Of a stretch of DNA of 64,000 nt, positions 19,990-27,422 are shown one piece after another. Position numbers and translations under genes: made by a program. Position 1 is the stretch's first letter. Each line of letters starts with the position of its first letter. This DNA comes from Mixta gaviniae. Lineage in GTDB: Bacteria > Pseudomonadota > Gammaproteobacteria > Enterobacterales > Enterobacteriaceae. The stretch is taken from contig NZ_CP026377.1 of NCBI RefSeq assembly GCF_002953195.1, positions 1,922,001-1,986,000 of the forward strand, given 5' to 3'. Below the pieces are notes generated by a model, which saw only the letters and a list, made by a program, of their open reading frames with translations, ran no database searches and was not told the origin of the DNA.

Positions 19990-20198
19990 AGTCATTGCCT
20001 TTTCATTCTGTGGCTTTCCCTGCCGCAAAGCGGACAGTAACGGGCGCGGTGCGCTTTAATCAGCATAGCATCGGCGCAGCGAAAACGGCGGAATTCGGTG
20101 CGTCGCTCACTTAGCGCCAGTGAAAAAACATGTCTTAACTTGGTTTGGCGCGATAAATTTGGCAATATGTGCGCCCTGTCACGAAAGGGAAATGATGA

Positions 20199-20384
20199 AT
20201 GAAAGAAGAAGAAGCGAGCCTGATGTTGATTCGTCACGCCATAGCCGACCTTCCTCAGCCGCAAAAAACGCAGGTAGAAGCCTGTATTGCGGGGATAAAA
20301 GGCGTAATGCGCGATTACTCCTGCGAAGACGCCGGCCTGGCGTTGATGCTGGTGGCGGCGGAAGTGGCCGCAGAGCAGGAGTAA
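20199..20384 (+). CDS. Small hypothetical protein
   Basis: 61 residues, helical and acidic, with GAAAGGGAAATG upstream as ribosome site. Two cysteines and a small-residue-rich C-terminus (LALMLVAAEVAAEQE). No family recognised. Stand-alone gene. Confidence 0.55.
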   Translation: MKEEEASLMLIRHAIADLPQPQKTQVEACIAGIKGVMRDYSCEDAGLALMLVAAEVAAEQE

Positions 20385-20442
20385 TCTGGCATAACGTTTG
20401 ACTGGCGCGGTAGGGCGTGCGGCGCAGTCATGCGCGGCACGC

Positions 20443-20799
20443 TTAGCGGTTCATCTCTTTGACCAGCCAGGCGTGGATCACCGTCACGATGTAGCGTTGC
20501 TGCGGCGCGCTTAGCGGCTGGCGCGCAGCGATATTATGCCACTTTTCCAGGCATCCCCGGCAGCAGGTGGCGGTGGCGTGCTGCGCGATAAATACCGGAT
20601 GGCCGCGCATCGGCGTCTGCTTGCCATCATTGCGCGGCTCGGCGTCCGCCAGGCGCTTAACGATAAAATCGGCCGCATGCTGGTCGATAACGTCCGGCCC
20701 TTTCTCCAGACAGTAGCGACGTTCCTTCTCGCCCAGCCGAAACCGGCGCCGGAAAGGGGAGGCGGCCAGCCGCTGGAACAGCAAATCAAGTTCAGACAT
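20443..20799 (-). CDS. DUF4186 family protein
   Basis: 118 residues matching the DUF4186 pattern: an N-terminal LFQRLAASPFRRRFRLG, then ADFIVKRLADAEPRNDGKQT, PMRGHPVFIAQHATATCC and RGCLEKWH. The conserved histidine and cysteine residues (HPVF, QHATATCCRGC) suggest metal or redox chemistry, but no function is known. GGGAG lies before the ATG. Confidence 0.8.
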   Translation of the reverse strand: MSELDLLFQRLAASPFRRRFRLGEKERRYCLEKGPDVIDQHAADFIVKRLADAEPRNDGKQTPMRGHPVFIAQHATATCCRGCLEKWHNIAARQPLSAPQQRYIVTVIHAWLVKEMNR

Positions 20800-20934
20800 A
20801 AGGACTCCCGTTGAGCGGGCGATCTTAACCGCCGGGCTGGCGCTGTCAAACTGGATGCGCGAATTTTTCGCCGTGGCGGCCGCAAGCAGAACTATGATTA
20901 ATGAGGTTTTTACAACGCGAAGGGAGAAGGCGTC

Positions 20935-21315
20935 ATGAAGCGTTTTTTATTCGCAGCCGGCGTTGCGACGCTCTGGCCTGCGCTGGCACACAGCGAGACG
21001 GAATTTCAGATAACCTGCCCGGGTCGCCCGGTGATGACCGTATCGCGCGCGCAATACGGCCTGTCGACCTTAATGTGGCCGCCGCATCACTTCCAGGTCG
21101 CCGCCGGTCAAACGCGCACCACCATCAGCAACGGCGAGCAGATCGCCATTACCCGTTTTCGCAACGGCGACAGGCTGATCATTAATCACACCCGCGACCA
21201 GGTCTGGTTCGCCAGGCGCAACAGCGAAAAACTGCAGCCCTGCAGCCGCAGCGCCAAACGCGAGGTGGAGGCGGTCACGCTGGAGCGCCTGGACGATCGC
21301 CGCGTCGATGCGTGA
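20935..21315 (+). CDS. Hypothetical periplasmic protein
   Basis: 126 residues with a signal peptide (MKRFLFAAGVATLWPALAHS, cleaved near residue 20). The mature protein has a probable disulfide (ITCPGRP near the start, QPCSR near the end) and a basic C-terminus. No family recognised. GAAGGGAGAAGG precedes the ATG. It converges on ldcA. Confidence 0.6.
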   Translation: MKRFLFAAGVATLWPALAHSETEFQITCPGRPVMTVSRAQYGLSTLMWPPHHFQVAAGQTRTTISNGEQIAITRFRNGDRLIINHTRDQVWFARRNSEKLQPCSRSAKREVEAVTLERLDDRRVDA

Positions 21316-21326
21316 CACAGCAGGGA

Positions 21327-22285
21327 CTATGACTGCTGCGCGCTAAGCGCGCCGGGCTGGCGCAATACCGGATGACCGCTGACGCGCAGGCGCGCCTGGC
21401 CCTGTGTGAGGCTCAAACATCCGTGCGCGCCTAACGGCAGCGTAACGGTCGCCAGGTCGTGTCCGAAGTTTAGCCCGTCGATCACCGGCAGGCCGGTTAC
21501 ATCGCGGATGCGCTGCCAGACGGTGGCGAAGTCGAAGTCGTTGTCATACTCCGACGGCGTAAAGCCGGTAAAGCTGCCGACCACGATGGCGCGCTGACGC
21601 GCCAGCACGCCGCACTGATGCAGCTGCAGCAGCATGCGTTCGGTGCGGAACGGATGCTCGTTGATATCCTCGATCACCAGAATCCCCCTTCAATAGCGGG
21701 CAGCCACGGCGTGCCCACCAGCGTCATCAACATCGCCAGGTTGCCGCCCCACAGCGTGCCTACCAGCGCGGGCAGCGGCGCGGCGCGGCTTGCCCACTGC
21801 AGGGTGAATTCCGGTTCGGTGAGCGCCTGCCAGAAATGGTGCCAGGTGAAGTCGCTGAGTTCAGGCGCACCGAAATTGCCGCTCAGCATCGGGCCGCTAA
21901 AGGTGATCAGCCCAGTGGTCGCCAGCAGCGCCAGCTGCAGGGCGGTCAGATCGCTGTGGCCGCAGAGCGCCGTCGGCTGCCCCGCCAGCTGCTGTTTCAG
22001 GCCGCTGTAATCGATCTGCTCCAGCAGCCGCGTGACCCCATAGCCGCCACGCACCGCCAGAATGATATCGGGCAGCGGGCTGAGGCGGGCAAGGGCATTG
22101 ATATCCTGCAGCCGCTCGGCATCGCTGCCGGCGAAGCGCTGAAAGCGCCGGCCGATGGCGCTCTGATTCATCACCTGATGGCCTGCGGCCTCCAGCCGCT
22201 GAACTCCCAGCGCGGCGGCGGGCTGGTTATGGCAGTAGCCTGAGGGCGCAATAAGATGGATGGTGCGGGGCGTTTGCGAATTCAT
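21327..22285 (-). pseudogene. ldcA: LD-carboxypeptidase LdcA, frameshifted
   Basis: Muramoyltetrapeptide carboxypeptidase removes the terminal D-alanine of cytoplasmic murein tetrapeptides during recycling. The N-terminal part (HLIAPSGYCHNQ, VRGGYGVTRLL, LCGHSDLTALQ with the nucleophile serine, SGPMLSGNFGA) ends prematurely as IEGGFW. The remaining third continues in another frame (IEDINEHPFRTERMLLQLH to the C-terminus). Five C at 21684-21688 where six would restore IEGGILVIEDINEHPF explain the break. All catalytic segments are otherwise intact (the catalytic glutamate and histidine lie in the second part). Loss of this recycling enzyme is harmful in E. coli stationary phase, so a sequence error is plausible. 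Confidence 0.88.
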
Positions 22286-22592
22286 TAATAGCGACTCCTG
22301 AATAGCTGGGCAGAGCGGACAGCGATAACACCGGCGAGCGGATGATAACCCGCTTTTGCGCGGTCGGCGTGCGCCTGCGAGCGCCGATTTGTGAGCTGTG
22401 CCGGTTTTTTACACAGCCAACCGGCATCTTTTCGCTTTTTTCGCGGTCCAACTGGCGTGATGATGACGAAACCTCGCGCTAAAGTCATCATTTGTCACAC
22501 TTTATTCGCGAATTAGGAAAAGCGGCAATTTTTAAAAGCGGAGCGGTCAGTAAGATGGAACACAGCAACCAGGCTTCGAGGAAACCTACAGC

Positions 22593-23219
22593 GTGAAATT
22601 CAGGATGCTTGTGCTTTCGGCACTGTTACTGGCGGGCTGTGCCAGTGAAAATTCCAGGCATGTCGCCCATCAGCAGCAAACCCCATTGACCAAAGCGCCG
22701 CCGAGCCGCGTATCGCAGGCCTGGTCGATGTTCACCGAAGACGCCGCCAGCCACTACGGCGTGGACGAACGGTTAATCAGCGCCATTATCAGCGTCGAAT
22801 CGGGCGGCAATCCCGATGTGGTCAGCCGCTCTAACGCCGTTGGCCTGATGCAGATTAAAGCTTCGACCGCCGGACGCGAAGTCTATCGCGCGCAGGGGCG
22901 TCACGGTCAGCCGAGCGCCGCAGAGCTGCGCGATCCGGCAAAAAATATCGATATCGGCACGGCCTATATTCGTCTGCTGCAGCAGCGGGCGCTTTCCGGT
23001 ATCCGCGATCCTGAAACGCTGCGTTATGCCACCATTGTCGCCTACGCCAACGGCGCCGGCGCGCTGCTGCGCACCTTCTCGCGCGACCGCGATCGCGCCA
23101 TCGCCATGATTAATGATATGTCGCCCGATGAGTTTCGGCGCCATGTGCAGACCCGACATCCGGCCGCACAGGCGCCGCGCTACCTGTGGAAGGTGAATAC
23201 CGTTTACCGCACCATCTGA
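22593..23219 (+). CDS. emtA: Membrane-bound lytic murein transglycosylase EmtA
   Basis: 208 residues, GTG start nine bases after GAGGAA. A lipoprotein signal (LLLAGC, cysteine at 16) is followed by the SLT domain: catalytic glutamate in SAIISVESGGNP, then SNAVGLMQIKAST and YANGAGALLRTF. It ends in the HPAAQAPRY segment, as E. coli EmtA (MltE) does. The enzyme cleaves glycan strands of murein from the outer membrane. The neighbourhood (ldcA divergent, ycgR nearby) matches E. coli apart from the inserted MscS gene. Its last 16 bases overlap the convergent MscS-type gene. Confidence 0.93.
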   Translation: MKFRMLVLSALLLAGCASENSRHVAHQQQTPLTKAPPSRVSQAWSMFTEDAASHYGVDERLISAIISVESGGNPDVVSRSNAVGLMQIKASTAGREVYRAQGRHGQPSAAELRDPAKNIDIGTAYIRLLQQRALSGIRDPETLRYATIVAYANGAGALLRTFSRDRDRAIAMINDMSPDEFRRHVQTRHPAAQAPRYLWKVNTVYRTI

Positions 23220-24352
23220 CGCTTAGCCGTCTGCTGCGTATTCTCGCCTTCTTCATTGGAGGCGGAATCCGCGACGTTTACCTCCGGCAGGGTACCGCCG
23301 GTAAACTGCACATGACGGATCGGGAAGGCGAAATGCACGTCCAGCGCCGCCAGCCGTTCCATCAACTGCAGGTTAATCTCCTGCTGAATATCCATATATT
23401 TGTTGTAGTCGGCGTCGGTGACGTAATAGATCACTTCATAGGTCAGCTGCGAGACATCAAACGACAGGAAATGCGCGCGGTCGAAACGCGTCTGTGCCAC
23501 GCCCTGAATAATCTCTTTCACAATGCCGCCGATCTGGCGCGCTTTCTCCGCCGGCGTGTTGTAGCTGATGCCGAAGCGGAACTGAATGCGGCGCTCCTGC
23601 ATACGCTTGTAGTTATGAATGGTCTGCTGCAGCAGGATGGCGTTAGAGCAGACGATCTGCTCGCCGCTCAGGCTGCGGATGCGGGTGGTTTTCAGGCCGA
23701 TATGCTCGATCGAGCCGGCTACGTCGCCGAACACGATAAAGTCGCCGATTTCAAACGGCTTATCGATGCCGATCGCCAGCGAGGCGAAGACGTCGCTCAG
23801 CACCGTCTGGATCGCCAGCGCCACCGCGATACCGCCGACGCCCAGGCTGGCCACCAGCGCGGTGATATTGACGCCCATATTGGAGAGGATCGCCAGCAGG
23901 ATAATTGCCCAGATAAACACCCGCAGCATGATGCCAAGGATTACCATGGTGACCGGATTGCGCACATGCGTCGGATCGCGCAGCATATTGCGCAGCCAGA
24001 GGCGCACGCCACAGTCGAGCCAGAGAGCAAACTGGAAAATCAGCGCGATAAACCAACCGTGATCGACGGCGCTGCGCCAGGTAGCAGGCAGATCGATAAA
24101 TTTAATGGCGATCAGCAGGGAGAAGATAAACAGCAGCAGTCGGCTGGTGGTGCGCAGCATTTCGACGGCGATATTGTAGAAGTGCGATGAGTGATGTTCG
24201 CTGAAGCGCCCCAGACGGGTGCTGATAAAACCGATCAGCGAGCGCAGCACCCAGTAGATAAACAGGGTGCCGCCTACGACGATGGCGGTATTGATCCAAA
24301 ATGTCTTGTTTGTCAGCAGCGACAGGGTCTGATCGGAAAGTATGTCCTCCAT
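23204..24352 (-). CDS. MscS-family mechanosensitive ion channel
   Basis: 382 residues from the ATG at 24352. Five hydrophobic segments precede the pore-lining helix (SLGVGGIAVALAIQTVLSDV), followed by the beta domain signature (KPFEIGDFIVFGDVAGSIEHIGLKTTRIRSLSGEQIVCSN) split over the usual positions. It is a longer MscS type than the 286-residue MscS. Protects against hypo-osmotic shock by releasing solutes across the inner membrane. It is inserted between emtA and ycgR relative to E. coli. Confidence 0.88.
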   Translation of the reverse strand: MEDILSDQTLSLLTNKTFWINTAIVVGGTLFIYWVLRSLIGFISTRLGRFSEHHSSHFYNIAVEMLRTTSRLLLFIFSLLIAIKFIDLPATWRSAVDHGWFIALIFQFALWLDCGVRLWLRNMLRDPTHVRNPVTMVILGIMLRVFIWAIILLAILSNMGVNITALVASLGVGGIAVALAIQTVLSDVFASLAIGIDKPFEIGDFIVFGDVAGSIEHIGLKTTRIRSLSGEQIVCSNAILLQQTIHNYKRMQERRIQFRFGISYNTPAEKARQIGGIVKEIIQGVAQTRFDRAHFLSFDVSQLTYEVIYYVTDADYNKYMDIQQEINLQLMERLAALDVHFAFPIRHVQFTGGTLPEVNVADSASNEEGENTQQTAKRQMVR

Positions 24353-24448
24353 CAGGGAGTATCTCCTTACGGTTGATCGGGCAAAAAAAATCAACTGTAA
24401 GCCTGGCTCAGGGCTATGCCCTTTGCCAGGCCGATGGACACTGGAGGC

Positions 24449-25183
24449 TTAACGGAAGCGCATCGCCTTTTCGCGCGCTGCGCGTTCAAGGGCGAAGATC
24501 ACTTGCTGCAGCTGGCGCTCCTGCCCTGCGCTGAGCGAGGTGAAACGGAAGCTCAGGCGCGGCGTATGCACCGTCTCATTTTTGCTGCTGACGGAGGTGC
24601 GCGTGCCGACATGCAGCAGCTGCGCATCTACCTCCATCTCGCCATATTCGCCCATATCGAGCCGCAGGCCGCGCCAGATATCGCCGCTGGCGATATTCTC
24701 CGGCAGCGCGCTTTCCACCAGCACGCCGACGCCGCCCAGCGACAGATCCTGCAACCGGAAGCGCGCTCTGCCGCCCTCCGGCCAGGTCGCGTGACAATAG
24801 AACACCGGCGCCAGCGGCGCGCTGATGCGGAAATATTCGCGGCGCTGGATCTGCAGCAGCTCTGGCGGCAGCGGGGCGCTGAAAGCGGGCAGGCCCTCAA
24901 ATTCGCTGGCGTGCAGCTGCGGCAGAGTAAATTCCACCTTGGCGCCGCGCATTTCTGCCGTAACGGTCAGCGCACGCATCTCCAGGGTGACCTGATTATC
25001 GTAGTCGTTGCTGCCGTAATCGATGACCAGCTGCTCTTTATCAATAAACAGCACGCGGCTGATAAACTGGCCGCGCGCATGGGTCACCATTACCGGCGTA
25101 TTGTCACGCTCGATATCGCGCAACACTCCCAGCACTGCCAGCGTACCGCGTTTGTAGAACTGCTCATTGTCGGTCTGTTTCAC
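24449..25183 (-). CDS. ycgR: Flagellar brake protein YcgR
   Basis: 244 residues: an N-terminal YcgR domain and a C-terminal PilZ domain. The PilZ cyclic-di-GMP-binding motifs are both present: RRxxxR as QRREYFR and D/NxSxxG as DLSLGG. When loaded with cyclic di-GMP the protein binds the flagellar motor and slows swimming. Synteny with emtA-ldcA matches E. coli. Confidence 0.93.
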   Translation of the reverse strand: MKQTDNEQFYKRGTLAVLGVLRDIERDNTPVMVTHARGQFISRVLFIDKEQLVIDYGSNDYDNQVTLEMRALTVTAEMRGAKVEFTLPQLHASEFEGLPAFSAPLPPELLQIQRREYFRISAPLAPVFYCHATWPEGGRARFRLQDLSLGGVGVLVESALPENIASGDIWRGLRLDMGEYGEMEVDAQLLHVGTRTSVSSKNETVHTPRLSFRFTSLSAGQERQLQQVIFALERAAREKAMRFR

Positions 25184-25394
25184 TTACTGCTCCAGCGCTT
25201 GTCAAAAATAGTTACAGTTACCGTTATCCCAATGTTATCGGCACTGCGGCGAGGAATTTTACGTGGGCCGCACGCTTTTTCGGAAATTTTTTTCAGGAAA
25301 GTTCTGCCTGAAATCACAGAGTTAGAAATATGTCCTATACTTGTTGCCAGAAGTAAGGAGCAGGATAGCCGCTAACGTTTCTGGAGGGCAGGTA

Positions 25395-25592
25395 ATGTTT
25401 TCGAAAAAAGATGCGCGTAACAGCCTCGAAGATGCACAGGATCGCACCCGTGAAGCAGGCGGCGCTCTCTGCCGTAGTATGAACAGCGCAACGCATCAGG
25501 CGTGTTCGTATGTAAAAAGTAACCCCTGGGCAGGCGTTGGCGCCGGCGCCGTAGTGGGATTTATCGTTGGTATGTTAATTAGCCGTAAATAA
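25395..25592 (+). CDS. DUF883 (ElaB/YqjD-like) membrane-anchored protein
   Basis: 65 residues: a helical charged N-terminal half and a single C-terminal membrane anchor (NPWAGVGAGAVVGFIVGMLIS), the standard DUF883 layout. Related proteins tether ribosomes to the inner membrane in stationary phase. The start at 25395 follows GGAGGGCAGG. It is followed 13 bases later by the YeaQ-like gene, so the two probably form a stress-type operon. Confidence 0.85.
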   Translation: MFSKKDARNSLEDAQDRTREAGGALCRSMNSATHQACSYVKSNPWAGVGAGAVVGFIVGMLISRK

Positions 25593-25605
25593 TAAGGAGC
25601 TACAG

Positions 25606-25854
25606 ATGGGAATTCTGTCATGGATCATTTTTGGTTTAATCGCCGGTATCATTGCTAAATGGATCATGCCTGGCAAAGATGGTGGTGGTTTCATCATTAC
25701 GATTATCCTCGGCATCATCGGTGCAGTCGTCGGCGGCTGGATCAGTACGTTCTTCGGCTTTGGCCGCGTTGACGGCTTCAACTTCGGCAGCTTTGTGGTT
25801 GCGGTTATCGGCGCGATCGTGGTGCTGTTTATCTACCGCAAAGTGCGTCACTGA
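25606..25854 (+). CDS. GlsB/YeaQ/YmgE family transglycosylase-associated protein
   Basis: 82 residues, three hydrophobic glycine-rich segments (MGILSWIIFGLIAGIIAKW, FIITIILGIIGAVVGGW, FVVAVIGAIVVLFIY). This small inner-membrane family is general-stress induced in enterobacteria, and the name does not imply transglycosylase activity. AAGGAG lies before the ATG. Second gene of the pair with the DUF883 protein. Confidence 0.9.
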   Translation: MGILSWIIFGLIAGIIAKWIMPGKDGGGFIITIILGIIGAVVGGWISTFFGFGRVDGFNFGSFVVAVIGAIVVLFIYRKVRH

Positions 25855-25870
25855 TAACCCGCCCGAAAAG

Positions 25871-25897
25871 AAGGAGGCTGCGGCCTCCTTTTTTTAT
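25871..25897. terminator. Rho-independent terminator
   Basis: Stem AAGGAGGC / GCCTCCTT with a four-base loop and seven T; it lies between the YeaQ-like gene and convergent ytfH and overlaps the end of the latter. Confidence 0.9.
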
Positions 25898-26289
25898 GGG
25901 CGCGGTTCCGCGTTTTGCCGCTGCTGCTGAATGGCAGGAAAGCGGTTTTCCAGCCAGTCGGTTAATGCCAGCACATGTTCGCTGGCTTCTCTGCCCAGCG
26001 TAGTCAGACGGTACTCTACGTGCGGCGGCACCACCTCATACGCTGTTCTCACCAGTAGCCCATCCTCTTCCATATAGCGCAGCGTCTGCGCCAGCATCCG
26101 TTCGCTGACGCCGCCGATGGCACGGCGAATTTCGCTAAAGCGCAGCGTGTTATCGCGCAGCGCCAGCATCACCAGCATGGTCCAGCGGCTGGTAATGCGC
26201 TTCAGCAGCTCGCGCGACGGGCAGTCGGGATTGAGCAGTTCGCCGCGCAGCGTCGCCGCCTGATTCAGGGCGAGGGCATTTTTTTTCAT
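25894..26289 (-). CDS. ytfH: HxlR-family transcriptional regulator YtfH-like
   Basis: 131-residue winged-helix regulator. The HxlR signature is clear: CPSRELLKRITSRWTMLVMLAL, then RFSEIRRAIGGVSERMLAQTL and VVPPHVEYRLTTLG. The conserved N-terminal cysteine (NPDCPSRE) is the redox sensor in this family (as in QorR/YodB). It is divergent from qorB, as ytfH is in E. coli, so it most likely represses qorB and responds to quinones or other electrophiles. Confidence 0.88.
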   Translation of the reverse strand: MKKNALALNQAATLRGELLNPDCPSRELLKRITSRWTMLVMLALRDNTLRFSEIRRAIGGVSERMLAQTLRYMEEDGLLVRTAYEVVPPHVEYRLTTLGREASEHVLALTDWLENRFPAIQQQRQNAEPRP

Positions 26290-26375
26290 GCTAACATTCC
26301 TGTAAGTACTTACTTTTAGGAAGTGTATCTTTTACGCTGCTTTTCTACCATCCTGAATTGAGAAGGAGTGAAAAG

Positions 26376-27230
26376 ATGATTGCAGTTACCGGCGCAACCG
26401 GCCAGCTTGGCCGTCTGACCATCGAAAGCCTGTTAAATAACGTCGCCGCTGGCGAAATTATCGCGATAGTACGCGATCCGGCGCGCGCGCAAGATCTGGC
26501 CGCCAAAGGGGTCATTGTGCGCCAGGCAGATTATAACCATCCGGCAGCGCTGGAGCAGGCGCTGGCGGGCGTGGAGCGTCTGCTGCTGATCTCCTCCAGC
26601 GAAGTGGGGAAACGGGTGGCGCAGCATCAGGCGGTGATTGACGCGGCGAAGAAAAACGCCGTGCGCTTTGTCGCCTATACCAGCCTGCTGCATGCCGACC
26701 GCTCGCCGCTGGGGCTGGCGCAGGAGCATCTGCAGACCGAGGCCGCGTTACGTGATTCCGGGCTGGCTTTCGCGCTGCTGCGCAACGGCTGGTATACCGA
26801 AAACTATGCCGCCAGCATTCCCGCCGCGCTGAAGTTCAATGCCTTTACCGGCGCCGCGGCGGAAGGACGTATCTCCTCCGCGGCGCGGCGCGACTATGCG
26901 CAGGCGGCGGCAACGGTGATTTCACAGGCAACGCCGCAGGAGAACGTGTATGAGCTGGCCGGCGACGAGAGCTACACGCTGGCAGATTTTTCTGCAGAGA
27001 TCGCCCGTCAAAGCGGCGTGCCGGTGGCCTGGCATAACCTGTCGCAGCAGGCATTTGCCGAGCTGTTGACTGGCGCAGGGCTGCCACAGGGGCTGGCTGA
27101 GATGCTGGCGGATTCCGACGCGGGCGCAGCGCAGGGCGGCCTGTTTGATGAGAGCGGCACGCTGAGCCAGCTGATCAAGCGGCCCACGACACCCTGGCAG
27201 GAAACCATCGCCGTCGCGCTACGCAGCTGA
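26376..27230 (+). CDS. qorB: NAD(P)H:quinone oxidoreductase QorB
   Basis: 284 residues, atypical SDR (NmrA-like) with the NADPH motif TGATGQLGR at the N-terminus. Whole-length similarity to E. coli QorB (YtfG): LLLISSSEVGKR, YTSLLHADRSPLGLA, LRNGWYTENY and EMLADSDAGAAQGGLFD. Reduces quinones in the cytoplasm. GAAGGAG precedes the ATG at 26376. It is divergently arranged with its probable redox regulator. Confidence 0.92.
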   Translation: MIAVTGATGQLGRLTIESLLNNVAAGEIIAIVRDPARAQDLAAKGVIVRQADYNHPAALEQALAGVERLLLISSSEVGKRVAQHQAVIDAAKKNAVRFVAYTSLLHADRSPLGLAQEHLQTEAALRDSGLAFALLRNGWYTENYAASIPAALKFNAFTGAAAEGRISSAARRDYAQAAATVISQATPQENVYELAGDESYTLADFSAEIARQSGVPVAWHNLSQQAFAELLTGAGLPQGLAEMLADSDAGAAQGGLFDESGTLSQLIKRPTTPWQETIAVALRS

Positions 27231-27254
27231 AGATCATGACGTAGGGCGAATAAA

Positions 27255-27410
27255 AAGGAGGCAAACGCCTCCTTTACTGTCTGCGGCTAAAACGCGGCTG
27301 GCGCTGTCGCCCGACGATAAAAAAGGAGGCAAACGCCTCCTTTACTGTATGCGGCTAAAACGCGGCTGGCATTGTCGCCCGACGATAAAAAAGGAGGCAA
27401 ATGCCTCCTT
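27255..27410. repeat. Triplicated terminator in a 68-bp tandem repeat
   Basis: The hairpin AAGGAGGCAAACGCCTCCTT occurs at 27255, 27323 and 27391 (last copy has one change). The intervening 48 bases are nearly identical between the first two gaps (GCGGCTAAAACGCGGCTGGC). A and T runs flank each stem, so each copy can terminate transcription from both qorB and the convergent receptor gene. Confidence 0.9.
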
Positions 27411-27422
27411 CTGTTGCGCGTA

